A stretch of DNA of 64,000 nt from Sipunculus nudus. Taxonomy: Eukaryota; Annelida; Sipuncula; Golfingiida; Sipunculidae. Within the stretch, counting starts at the first letter, position 1. Every line of letters starts with the position of its first letter. A program made the position numbers and the translations under genes. The notes under the pieces were generated by a model. It was not told where the DNA came from and did no database searches. It saw nothing but the letters and a program-made list of their open reading frames with translations. This document shows, piece after piece, positions 35,757 to 41,159 of this stretch. Location of the stretch: assembly GCA_026874595.1 (NCBI GenBank), contig CM049320.1, positions 23,137,714 through 23,201,713 on the forward strand, read 5' to 3'.

Positions 35757-36119
35757 CAGTTTTTCAGTTTCCTTATTTTATATGATAGTCTTGTAAGAGA
35801 TTAGGTAAGCACTCATAGCACCAAATAACAGGACTTTTTCCTTTTGGTTTTCAAATGCGAGTATATAACAAATATTTAACAATTGTAATAAATCTGTTTT
35901 CATTTGTCAAGATTTTACAAAACTCACCTGAGTGCTCTGACCCGTGGGTCCCTTGTTTTATATTAGTATTACAAATATTGATGAATTATTGTAGGGGATG
36001 ATGCTTCCCAGACTGCCACATTGAAGCAAGCCAAAGCCCTGACTGGAGTAGCCTTAGACCTGTTGCTCAATAAAGATCTGCTCATCGAGGTAAAGGAATG
36101 TTTCCAGAAATTGAATTAG
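3591..36119 (+). CDS. PM20D2: Peptidase M20 domain-containing protein 2 (Xaa-Arg dipeptidase family), 7 coding exons
   Basis: The gene is a join of 3591-3822, 9863-10005, 19974-20122, 21565-21707, 23227-23381, 26196-26433 and 35995-36119. The junction phases (1,0,2,1,0,1) all agree, giving 394 residues, slightly shorter than vertebrate PM20D2 (about 436). Family members are cytosolic metallo-dipeptidases acting on dipeptides with C-terminal basic residues, such as beta-alanyl-lysine, and are thought to clean up carnosine synthase by-products. Visible motifs are [16 protein letters not shown] (85-100), [11 protein letters not shown] (130-140), MSHP (157-160), the dimerisation-domain segment GKASHT (182-187) and PNHTTQ (343-348). 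By analogy with M20D enzymes, C97, H99, E135, H159 and H345 are metal ligands and E134 is the general base. All are intact. An in-frame TAA directly before the ATG fixes the start. Introns total about 31 kb and are full of transposons. Identification is secure; substrate is inferred from the family. Confidence 0.93.
3930..4400. repeat. Dispersed repeat shared with intron 3
   Basis: The same ordered landmarks recur at 20160-20680: TTTGGCCCTCTAACTTTAGA, then TGCAAATAT, then CTTGACATAAACCAGA, then CAGCATATTGGTAAA, then AGATAGATTTTC. The shared block is about 470 bp, clearly diverged. No terminal structure was identified. Confidence 0.55.
4491..5110 (+). mobile_element. Two hairpin-headed element fragments
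   Basis: The hairpin AGCTCAGCTGACT/AGTCAACTGAGGT lies at 4491-4519 and a second, AGCTCAGCTGACT/AGTCATGCTGGGCT, at 4846-4875. Each is followed by TCCGTCCG-type motifs, GTTAGCAGGGC, then the block CTGCAATTAGGTCA or CTGAAATTAGGTCA and a poly-C stretch. These are truncated relatives of the elements at 1-1900. Confidence 0.6.
5111..6342. other. Intron 1 DNA without a gene; decayed repeat with TGACCTTGACC blocks
   Basis: The blocks TGACCTTGACCT (6022) and TGACCCTGACC (6150) recur, with 'GGTGAGCTATATGTGAAAG'-type phrases that look like a worn-out tandem-core element. No coding potential and no clear ends. Confidence 0.4.
6343..7464 (+). mobile_element. Type A dimeric-satellite element, copy 2, with intact 3' end
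   Basis: The head carries GCCGCCGCCGCGGCG (about 6381) and GGTCACATGTGAACTGG (6465). The body has half-units with palindromes at about 6646 and 7072. The 3' end has a perfect hairpin AGTCG-CTTGT-CGACT (7437-7451), then ACCGGTATT and CTAG at 7461-7464 followed by T. A hairpin some 10 bases before CTRR|T is the hallmark of Helitron 3' ends. Confidence 0.65.
7747..7759 (+). promoter_or_regulatory. Perfect DR1 nuclear-receptor motif inside a repeat
   Basis: AGGTCAAAGGTCA is the exact DR1 consensus bound by RXR/HNF4/COUP-type receptors. It sits inside a transposon-derived block, so function is unproven. Confidence 0.3.
8877..8895 (+). promoter_or_regulatory. Triple AGGTCA half-site cluster
   Basis: GGGTCA-A-AGGTCA-AGGTCA forms a DR1 joined to a TCAAGGTCA (ERR/FTZ-F1 type) site. 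It belongs to the same repeat family as the DR1 at 7747. Confidence 0.3.
9360..9620. repeat. Type A element fragment
   Basis: ATGGATAGCTTTGTTG followed by GACAGGTGGTGCCACCT and, at 9597, CATGCCTCACTTTTCCC match landmarks of the type A body and 3' region. Both ends are missing. Confidence 0.5.
9863..10005 (+). CDS. PM20D2: PM20D2 coding exon 2 (residues 78-125, first metal-binding motifs)
   Basis: The acceptor is TGGTTTATAG|GT and the donor GGCAAG|GTGAAT. The split codon with exon 1 gives Gly78. It encodes [15 protein letters not shown] followed by GHGCGHN, the most conserved block of the family. Cys97 and His99 are the expected metal ligands and Asp88 lies in the DALP motif. The exon leaves in phase 0. 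Confidence 0.93.
10888..14124 (+). mobile_element. 3.2-kb hairpin-headed pearl/Helentron-like element (type D1)
   Basis: The 5' hairpin is AGCTCAGCTGACT-ATA-AGTCATCTGAGCT (10892-10920), followed by CTGTCCGTCTGTCCGTCCG. The 3' end is GATCAGCTGAGCGCC then the palindrome GACCCATGGGTC (14108-14119) and CCTTGTTTT. Internal direct repeats carry CCGAAAATTGGGTCA..AGGACTTTGTTCC at about 11050 and 11757, and CCTATGTACATGCCAGA at about 11210 and 13614. No protein-coding frame is seen. Confidence 0.6.
15070..15180 (+). mobile_element. SINE-like tail preceding a TA microsatellite
   Basis: TTTATTTATATTAGTCTAAA, then AGGAGTCACTCTTT, then ACAGACTAACACGGCT and a (TA)n tail. From memory this resembles the 3' region of widespread tetrapod tRNA-derived SINEs (..GTTAGTCTCTAAGG..ACAGACTAACACGGCT..). 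No head with Pol III boxes was recognised upstream. Confidence 0.4.
15178..15294. repeat. TA/TACA microsatellite
   Basis: About 115 bp of TA repeats with scattered TACA interruptions. It creates a meaningless YIYIYI open frame on the minus strand. Confidence 0.95.
16238..17424 (+). mobile_element. Type B element: six ~180-bp core units, Helitron-like 3' hairpin
   Basis: It starts ATGCCCCCGTCACAAAG. Core units are marked by TGCCTGCAGATA at about 16342, 16521, 16704, 16865, 17054 and 17233 (spacing 161-189). Each contains TTACAGATCGAGTT and GACCTACTTTTGA. It ends GGGGCATT, the perfect stem TGTGTCA-TTC-TGACACA (17403-17419), G and CTAG (17421-17424) followed by T. Confidence 0.68.
17425..19400. 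other. Intron 2 DNA without a gene
   Basis: It contains poly-G (17532-17549), an ATT trinucleotide microsatellite (17976-18026), and at about 18690 the string TTGGCGGAGGTATGCGCTCT, which resembles the 3' tail of RTE-like LINEs/SINEs. Otherwise nothing was recognised. Confidence 0.5.
19415..19900 (+). mobile_element. Probable 5' part of another tandem-core element
   Basis: CACCTGTGTATCATAGGGAG, then ATTATGGGATAGCCATGG and TCTGTCCATCTGTTGCCGTC have the layout of mollusc element heads with a TCCGTC-type run. There is no clear 3' end before exon 3. Confidence 0.35.
19974..20122 (+). CDS. PM20D2: PM20D2 coding exon 3 (residues 126-174, catalytic Glu pair)
   Basis: The acceptor is TTTAATTTACAG|ATCACT. 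The exon encodes [13 protein letters not shown], with the catalytic Glu134 and the metal-ligand Glu135, and MMSHP with ligand His159. A GTATCC lies ten bases before the chosen end, but only the later donor CACTG|GTATGT gives phase 2 and matches exon 4. The split codon makes Cys175. Confidence 0.92.
20160..20680. repeat. Dispersed repeat shared with intron 1
   Basis: Collinear with 3930-4400 (see that entry). It starts about 40 bases after the exon 3 donor. Confidence 0.55.
21180..21412 (+). mobile_element. RTE-like LINE/SINE 3' tail
   Basis: ACATTTGTGAATATTCCTTG, then CACCAAATCTGAGCAATTC, then CTGAAAATTTCATGAGATTC, GAACAAACACACACAC and GCGGAGGCAAA. A related copy is at 26980-27250 and a third, better kept one at 54115-54540. 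The layout matches the tail of RTE-type retroposons. Confidence 0.45.
21565..21707 (+). CDS. PM20D2: PM20D2 coding exon 4 (dimerisation domain)
   Basis: The acceptor is CTCCAAACAG|CCTAG and the donor CAGTG|GTGAGT. The peptide runs [12 protein letters not shown], then [12 protein letters not shown], then [10 protein letters not shown]. These are the family-conserved features of the M20 lid/dimerisation domain (GKASH..PWEG.NALDA, then QQ.KPTWR). It enters in phase 2 and leaves in phase 1. Confidence 0.92.
22265..22550 (+). mobile_element. Truncated type A element with 3' end
   Basis: GACAGGTGGCGCCACCTACA at about 22314 is followed by the body phrase TGGTTTGACATAG and TTGAAATTTTGCATG. The end region CATCCATGCCCCTGTGATTT leads to CCATATTCTAG|TTTG near 22545. 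Confidence 0.55.
22670..22800. repeat. Dispersed repeat, copy 1 (second copy near 28640-28760)
   Basis: TAAGACATCATGCCT.CC, then ATTTGGACCGACCCATTAAT and TTGTAAAGTAGGCT recur near 28650 with small differences. No ends or coding capacity recognised. Confidence 0.5.
23227..23381 (+). CDS. PM20D2: PM20D2 coding exon 5 (residues 223-274)
   Basis: The acceptor is CTATTGTAG|CGGTAA and the donor TGTCAG|GTATAT. The split codon gives Ala223. The encoded [13 protein letters not shown] and YRAPTTSEM correspond to the family blocks (GG..PNIIP, then RAPS..E) that close the dimerisation domain. The exon leaves in phase 0 with ASGCQ. Confidence 0.91.
23737..25984. mobile_element. 2.25-kb TA-flanked inverted-repeat DNA element
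   Basis: The left end is TA|CCGTAAATCCTGTTTTTATC and the right end, reversed, is TA|CCGTAAATCTTGTTTTTTAA. The terminal inverted repeats begin CCGTAAATC and are flanked by TA on both sides. Subterminal GCGGCCATAAATAG-like motifs recur inside both ends (23818, 25941, 25958). The interior has no transposase frame. This suggests a non-autonomous TA-target DNA transposon lying in intron 5. Confidence 0.7.
26196..26433 (+). CDS. PM20D2: PM20D2 coding exon 6 (return to catalytic domain, last metal ligand)
   Basis: The acceptor is ATATATTTCAG|CTT and the donor GCTTCAG|GTAATA. It encodes residues 275-353, including STDMGDVS (319-326), [10 protein letters not shown] (329-338) and PNHTTQ (343-348), where His345 is the expected C-terminal metal ligand. 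A shadow ORF on the minus strand over the same bases is not a gene. Confidence 0.92.
26980..27250 (+). mobile_element. RTE-like LINE/SINE 3' tail, second copy
   Basis: CACATTTGTGAATATTCCTT, ACCAAAATCTAATCGACTGG and GTGAACAAACACACACACAT match the copy at 21180-21412 in order. Confidence 0.45.
27300..28015. other. Intron 6 DNA without a gene
   Basis: AT-rich sequence with short C and T runs. Nothing recognisable. Confidence 0.4.
28995..29095. repeat. Perfect-looking long hairpin (about 38-bp arms)
   Basis: TTGCTTGGCATTTGAAATAT, running on to AAAGAAATTGTGG (28995-29033), is inverted as CCACAATTTCTTTAAAATAT, running on to ATGCCAAGCTA (29060-29095), with a spacer of about 26 bp and a few mismatches. 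It is followed directly by (TA)n. Confidence 0.65.
29099..29166. repeat. TA microsatellite at left end of hAT-like element
   Basis: About 68 bp of TA repeats. A matching TA run at 35698-35752 borders the other end of the element. Confidence 0.95.
29176..29878 (-). repeat. LTR (left copy; 3' LTR if read on minus strand)
   Basis: Begins TGTAAACTTATG and ends CCAAATCTTACA. It lacks the 110-bp segment found in the right LTR after CCTGATAT and has an extra GTGGCACTT near 29249. Confidence 0.8.
29898..29932. repeat. Short perfect hairpin just inside left LTR
   Basis: AAAAAAGAAAATCA-GAA-TGATTTTCTTTTTT, a stem of at least 14 bp with a 3-base loop. Confidence 0.75.
30480..32140. repeat. ~235-270-bp tandem array inside the LTR element (about 7 units)
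   Basis: The landmark AGATCTAATATTCAGGGG and variants occurs near 30598, 30874, 31146, 31386, 31620, 31856 and 32092. Units also share CATTCAGCTTAATGTAAAAT and ATGCACTGTATTGA. Central units are the most alike and outer units are more diverged and longer. Confidence 0.8.
32801..33604 (-). repeat. LTR (right copy; 5' LTR if read on minus strand)
   Basis: Same ends as the left LTR. It carries an extra segment (about 33203-33312) with a poly-C run and two CCCTGATGAGAT motifs 27 bp apart. Confidence 0.8.
33609..35530. other. Interior of hAT-like element: GTAATA repeats and AT-rich DNA
   Basis: Dense GTAATAGTAATAG tracts to about 33770, then AT-rich sequence with no frame over 66 codons and no recognisable protein. 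Confidence 0.5.
35698..35752. repeat. TA microsatellite at right end of hAT-like element
   Basis: About 55 bp of TA repeats. Confidence 0.95.
35995..36119 (+). CDS. PM20D2: PM20D2 terminal coding exon 7 (residues 354-394 and stop)
   Basis: The acceptor is AATTATTGTAG|GGG, only about 40 bases after a transposon 3' end at 35955. The split codon gives Gly354. The peptide carries [17 protein letters not shown], matching the family's C-terminal helix (LR.AKALAMTALDV), and ends VKECFQKLN then TAG at 36117-36119. A strong donor-like GAG|GTAAAG at 36089 leaves open a spliced alternative C terminus. No clear downstream continuation exon was found. Confidence 0.85.
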
Positions 36120-36660
36120 ACTTTGCTGGACGAAGCTTTTGGGTCTGATATGAGTCAGATTGTTGTGCTTTTAAAATAATTATTTTATACGATAGATGGC
36201 TATACGCTTTTGTATGATGTTATACTGCTGTCCATGAGAATAACAAGTTCCAATGTTGCAGATAAGGGACATTGTTCCATAGCTAGTTATAGAACAGCTG
36301 AGCAGAAAGACCTATCCTCTCCTACTTCCTGTATGCTTTGAATATGAAGATGCTAAGCTTGCGCAGAGGATCGCAAACTTCTGACAGAAGTTCAGAATTG
36401 TGACGAGGTACTTAAGTGGAGATAGGTTTTGAATAACCTTAAACACAAGGGTCAAAATCTTACATATAATCCGATGTATAACTAGTAGTCAGTGCGGATT
36501 GTTGAGGCCTGGTGATACATGTTTACTCTCTACAGTGATCAGTCTTGCAGCAGAACTTTTAGGAAGATGTAAGCAAGCAATGGTGATGGAAAGGTAATCA
36601 TACAACCAGGCTGTTGCTGTGGTCAAGTTTATAGGTCCCCAGATCCTTTACAGCTGTGGT
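36120..36660. other. Presumed 3' UTR/downstream region of PM20D2
   Basis: No clear AATAAA polyadenylation signal close to the stop was recognised. No other feature seen. Confidence 0.35.
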
Positions 36661-36667
36661 GTAGGTA

Positions 36668-36842
36668 CAGTGGAACCACACAATTCGACCACATTTGGGA
36701 CTGATCAATGTGGTTGTCATTTTGGGGTGGTCTTATTTGTGAAATTCTAAGTTACCTGGATCATATATTCAGGAACAAGAAAAGTGGTTGTAATTGTTGG
36801 GTAGTTGCAGTTGTGAGGTGATCACAAGACAGGGTTCCACTG
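36668..36842. mobile_element. pogo/Tigger-like MITE with TA target duplication
   Basis: TA|CAGTGGAACC at the left and GGTTCCACTG|TA at the right are perfect 10-bp inverted repeats. The 175-bp interior is non-coding and contains TGTGGTTGTCATTTTGGGG-type text. The TIR sequence is typical of pogo/Tigger-derived MITEs. Confidence 0.8.
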
Positions 36843-37084
36843 TATATGGTATACTTGTGATATATTATGTAAGTTTTGTGATATATTTTAAAAATATATT
36901 TAAATTCAAAGCAGGGATGTTATTGTGGTTTTGAATCAGATCATTAGAAAGGCAAAAATGATTATATAAAAATTAATGAAATCTGGACAGTTTAGCTACT
37001 AGATATGAATATTGTTGCTCATTGGTGGATTTAAAATGTATACGTGTATTACTGTACGAGGAGTGAATCTTGAAGGTGACACAA

Positions 37085-37298
37085 CGGGCGCGGATCTAGG
37101 ATTTTTTGCCGGCAGGGGTCAACGGGTGTCCTGCATTAAAATTGTCTAAAAAAGTTCGATGGTTGAGAGCAGGGGGGGGGGGGGGGGTGTCTCGGCCCCC
37201 GAAAACCCCCGTCATGCATAAGATTTGTCTAAAAAAAGGTCGTTGCTGGAGAGCAGGCGGGGGGGTTCTGGCCCCCCCCCCCCCTGGGTCCGCGCCTG
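37085..37298. mobile_element. Short hAT-type MITE-like repeat with internal duplication
   Basis: GGCGCGGATCTAGG at the left pairs with CCTGGGTCCGCGCC at the right (three mismatches). A block TTGTCTAAAAAA followed by GAGAGCAGG-G occurs twice inside (about 37130-37175 and 37210-37262), each ending in a long G run. No clear target duplication. Confidence 0.5.
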
Positions 37299-38220
37299 CA
37301 GATGGAAATAATACACATGGATGACGTTTGAGTTGTTTCATGAGAACGGAGGCAGTTGAATTACTATTGAAATCTATATATTTTATGGGGGTGTTTGATT
37401 GTTATTTCATACACTTGGGTTAAGCACTTGGATATGTGTGGCGATGAATCATAAAATGGAAGTAAAAATATTTGCCAATGATGCTTGTTCAAATATATAA
37501 AATTGTTTTACAGAGATCTTGTGTATTTTATTCCTCAGAACAGTTGTTAAAGCAGCTATCCCATTTGCAGCATGTGAGTGCTCGGGCCAAGTATTTTGTA
37601 TTTCTGTTTCACATTTATGAAATCAATGATTACAGTCCAAAGCGCATGCTCTTTACCATTTTTTTTCAATCATACATTTTCACCCAAAATAATACTTCTA
37701 ATACAACAACAGTAAACAAGTAAAAATATAAATTTCAGTTTGAGGGTAAATGTTGCCCAGATATTAATTGTTAATATAAAATCAGATATATTTCTCAGAC
37801 GAATTTTTCTTCAAGCAATGCTCGGACACAAATCTTATTCTTTCCTTTCTTGTTCGAAAAATACTCGTTCGTGGAGTGTTATGCCACGGTAGAACAACGA
37901 TCAGGAAACACGGGTAATATGAGGCCCCAAACAAGAAATGTCTGTGCCCATTACATGTCATCGGGAATTTGCAACACGGGGAAAGGATTAACATATCGCC
38001 AGTACATGAATACCTTGTATGTATGGTTATAAGTGTATATTCCAAATGAATAGCCCGACTAACATCTATATCTAGTCATGACAGAGGGCTTATTTTTTCA
38101 TAAATGCATGTCCTCAGGTAGCAGGTCCATAATGGGCCTATTATATGTCTTGAAGTCTTCACCTCAGCGCAGTAAATTAACCTTTTTTGTGGCAGGTTAA
38201 TTAAGGTACATTTAGTTAAG
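37299..38220. other. Intergenic DNA, nothing recognised
   Basis: Short frames on both strands have no recognisable protein features. Confidence 0.4.
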
Positions 38221-38222
38221 CC

Positions 38223-38965
38223 TCACAAGTATATACTAGTCAATGCCTTCATACCAGCACAGGGGACATATCCCTCCTGACAGTCACGGTCAGGCTTCCA
38301 CCATTGGTTAATGTTATCATACGTCGGTTTTCTCTCTATATTATCGTGAAGATATTTACAAAGCCTGCACATACTTGCAAATACACCTTGGTGAAGGATT
38401 ATATAGGTCTGCTTCCATCTTAAATACTCGGCATACAAGTTATTTGTGTTATATAAAAGTTGAATATAATTTGCCAGATGAGCAGTGGCTCTGAAATGAG
38501 TAACGTCAATATTAGAATTTTGTGGAAGGTATTTTTCATAATCCAAATCTCCAAGAACAATAGGCACAACACTAAGTTTCAGTATACTCCAAACCATTTC
38601 TGTGGCGTAATCTTTGCTTATATACTACTATACTGGGCTGGAATGCCAAACAAGACATAATCTCTGTTTAACAAATAGAGGTATTTGGTGTTATTTTCTC
38701 TCCCATAAGTCTGATTTCCACATTTACCATAAATATCCACAAGTATATGTTTCTTTAAAACCTGAGCATATTCTTCTCTCATACTGCCCATGGTCCAAAC
38801 GTCACAAACCATGCAATTAATTTGGTTCTATTCTTCATTGAATCACGAAATGTGTTGTAGTCCCTGCTGGTGGCATAGGTTCTTTTCTTCGAGACAACAT
38901 AGATAAACCGAACATCTGAATGTTTTGTAATCAAGATTTTTGCCAGATGACACCATGGAATAATC
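38223..38965 (-). pseudogene. Decayed intronless alpha-(1,3)-fucosyltransferase (GT10) copy
   Basis: On the minus strand three frames together resemble the C-terminal half of a Golgi GT10 fucosyltransferase. They are TKHSDVRFIYVV and NRTKLIAWFVT (near 38920-38800), then ILVDIYGKCG, then SKDYATE (38616-38598), SILKLSVVPIVLGDLDYEKYLP and LANYIQLL, ending in a WW...C tail and a stop at 38223. The family blocks KT/RTKL.AW, VD.YG.CG, KDYATEKF and VVPVVLG appear in the right order. There are frameshifts near 38800 and in 38650-38620, and in-frame stops between. The N-terminal membrane anchor and stem are absent. No introns interrupt the blocks, so a retrocopy is likely, but this is an inference. 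No function is expected. Confidence 0.72.
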
Positions 38966-39399
38966 CTCTCAGGCAAACATCCTATATCATCCATATAACA
39001 GTACTTCTGAATAATGAATTTCTTGGCCATTTTGATGAGCAAACGTATTTATGAGTAATTTATTGAGGAATTAACGAGGTAATTGGATGATGATCAATTT
39101 GTCAATAATCACGACCCATTGTCCTTTACAGCTTACACAAAATGCCTCACGGATTACCCTGATCACATGAAATATTAATTACTATGCGAGACATTCAATG
39201 AGAAAGTTTGGATTGACATTTATGTTGTTTATATGAAAGGTGGTTGCCGGTAAGATAAGAATAAGACGAGTACACTTCAAAAGAGAGTATTGGTGAATGT
39301 ACTCACATTAAGTGCAAAGGCAATGTTATGATCAGATGACTCAGTTTGTAAACTGTGCATAAAATAAAATAGAAGAAGTTTAAGCAAAGGTCTAATTTT

Positions 39400-39986
39400 A
39401 TGCCAATATAGGTCAAATTATCTTGAGTAAATCCGAAAGATTTCTCGAAGCTGTATGTGTATTTTTATATCAGGCCAAAGTTCAAGGTCAAGGTCATCAA
39501 CTTAAAAATGACTTAAAAATGTTATTTTCCTTATAACTCTTTTTAAATTATGGTCCTATCTCTACAAACTTTAACTCTTTTCTTTTCTCTTTGCCTTTTT
39601 ATATGAATTGGCTTAGTTACCTGTCAGCCACGTTGTGTCACCTTGTCAGTATGTCTGTCTGTTTGTCAGTTGTCATCAATTTCTCCTGCTTGCTGGTTCT
39701 TGTCTCTGACATATAGCATTCTACAGACCACAGATTAGCAGGAATCACTTTGAAACTTATACATATCGTATATCGGAAATATATCTGGAAGCTGTATGTG
39801 TATATTAGGTCAAAATTCAAAGTCAAGTTCATCAAATCACGTCGAAGTCTTATTTTCCTAATAACAATTGTCATGCAATATTAGTCCTATCTTCAAAACT
39901 ATGGCACATTTCTTCCTCATTGTCATTGCACAATACTTTGACCCCTCCACATCATTTCGGCAAGCGCTCGATCTCTAGTCGTCTAG
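39400..39986. repeat. Tandem-core element remnant ending CTAG|T
   Basis: The phrase GAAGCTGTATGTGTAT..AGGTCAAAATTCAA occurs near 39448 and 39788 (period about 340). It terminates GATCTCTAGTCGTCTAG|TTTT at 39986, like the other elements here. Confidence 0.5.
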
Positions 39987-40025
39987 TTTTGATAATTATG
40001 GGGGAAAGAGGGTGTTTCTTCAGAT

Positions 40026-40600
40026 TTTTAGCGAACCTGTGAGCTTATGCGATGGCGCAGCGTCGTCCGTCCGTCGTCAGCCGTCCGCCATCCAGGGCTG
40101 GCTTTCCGCCGTCCATGGCTGTAAGTCGGAAACCGTCGGAGCTAGCAGCTCCAAATTACATGTAAGAATTAGTCACATGTGAAACTTGTAATTTAGATTT
40201 TATAGAGAAAAAGCTTAAAAACCTTTAAAAATCTTCTTCTCTGAAACTGTCTAGCCAAATTGTCCAATATTTCACGGAAATGATCCCTAGAACAATCTCT
40301 CTCAAGTTTTTTTAATGGTTCCAGTTCGGAGATTTTTGGCCGAGTTACAGGAGGTTGAACTTAGTCATCTGTCCAAAAAAGCACACTAAAATTAAAATCT
40401 CAGAAACGGCTAGAGCTATAATCACCAAATTTTATTCCAATTTTTTTCATATTTGTCATATCTGATTTTGAGGTATTGGTGGCGCCACCTACATTGATGT
40501 GTTTTTTACAAGCGAAAATGTAATTTTAACCTCTTCTAGCTTATACACTGATTTATGATGAAACTGTTAAGCTTATTGGTTTAAACTTTACAAGAATTAT
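40026..40600 (+). mobile_element. 5' part of another mollusc-type element (type E)
   Basis: TTTTAGCGAACCTGTGAGCT, then CGTCGTCCGTCCGTCGTC and repeated CCGCC(A/G)TCCA motifs. It contains the palindrome GGTGGCGCCACC at about 40480. The 3' end is not identified. Confidence 0.45.
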
Positions 40601-40786
40601 TCTATGTTAGGGTTCTGCCAGTTTTATAAGAATAGATTGGGTAAATACAGTTTTAAAAAAAGGATTGTAGCCAATTGAAAAAGGCTTTCTGTATTTGAAA
40701 ACAGATTTGACAACATGCTGAGTTTCAGCAGCCAAGTCAAGAGGACACTCAGTACAAACAGACATCACCTGGTAACTGACCTGGCT

Positions 40787-40852
40787 GGGGGGGGGGGGGG
40801 GTCTAGACAATGTGTCTAGACGTCTAGACACAGCGTCTAGACGTCTAGACAC
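40787..40852. repeat. Poly-G run plus tandem GTCTAGAC palindromes
   Basis: A run of 15 G (40787-40801) is followed by GTCTAGAC at 40801, 40814, 40822, 40835 and 40843. Positions 40812-40831 form a perfect 20-bp palindrome. Confidence 0.9.
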
Positions 40853-41159
40853 AATGTTTAGATGCATAATTCCCAGATTATTGGAACTATATCTTTCAAC
40901 TGTTTGTTGAACTGTTTGTCAGGTTTTTTCAGGGTTATCATCAGGTCACATGTGAACTGCTGCGCCCTCATTTTTGGTTGACCTCTGACCTTTCCTCGGT
41001 GCCCAGCGTCTATTTGTGCGTCTGTTTCCACACCTAAACCCGCATATCTGGGGAACCGTTTGACTGATTAGGCTAAACAATTTGCACAAATGTAGCCTTT
41101 TGACAGCTTTATTACATACACTAAAAATGATGGCACCACCTGCAACCATTTTTGCACAG

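Larger units (their letters stand above)
28018..35955 (+). mobile_element. Type D2 pearl-like element, split by younger insertions
   Basis: The start TTTTTAGCTAAGCTGT..CTGTCTGTCTG and body phrase CATACCCAAAACTGGGTCACT at about 28143 match D1 at 11041. The 3' end CACCTGAGTGCTCT, the stem GACCC-GT-GGGTC (35939-35950) and CCTTGTTTTA match D1's end. A hAT-like element and an LTR element sit inside, so only about 1.4 kb belongs to D2 itself. Confidence 0.5.
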
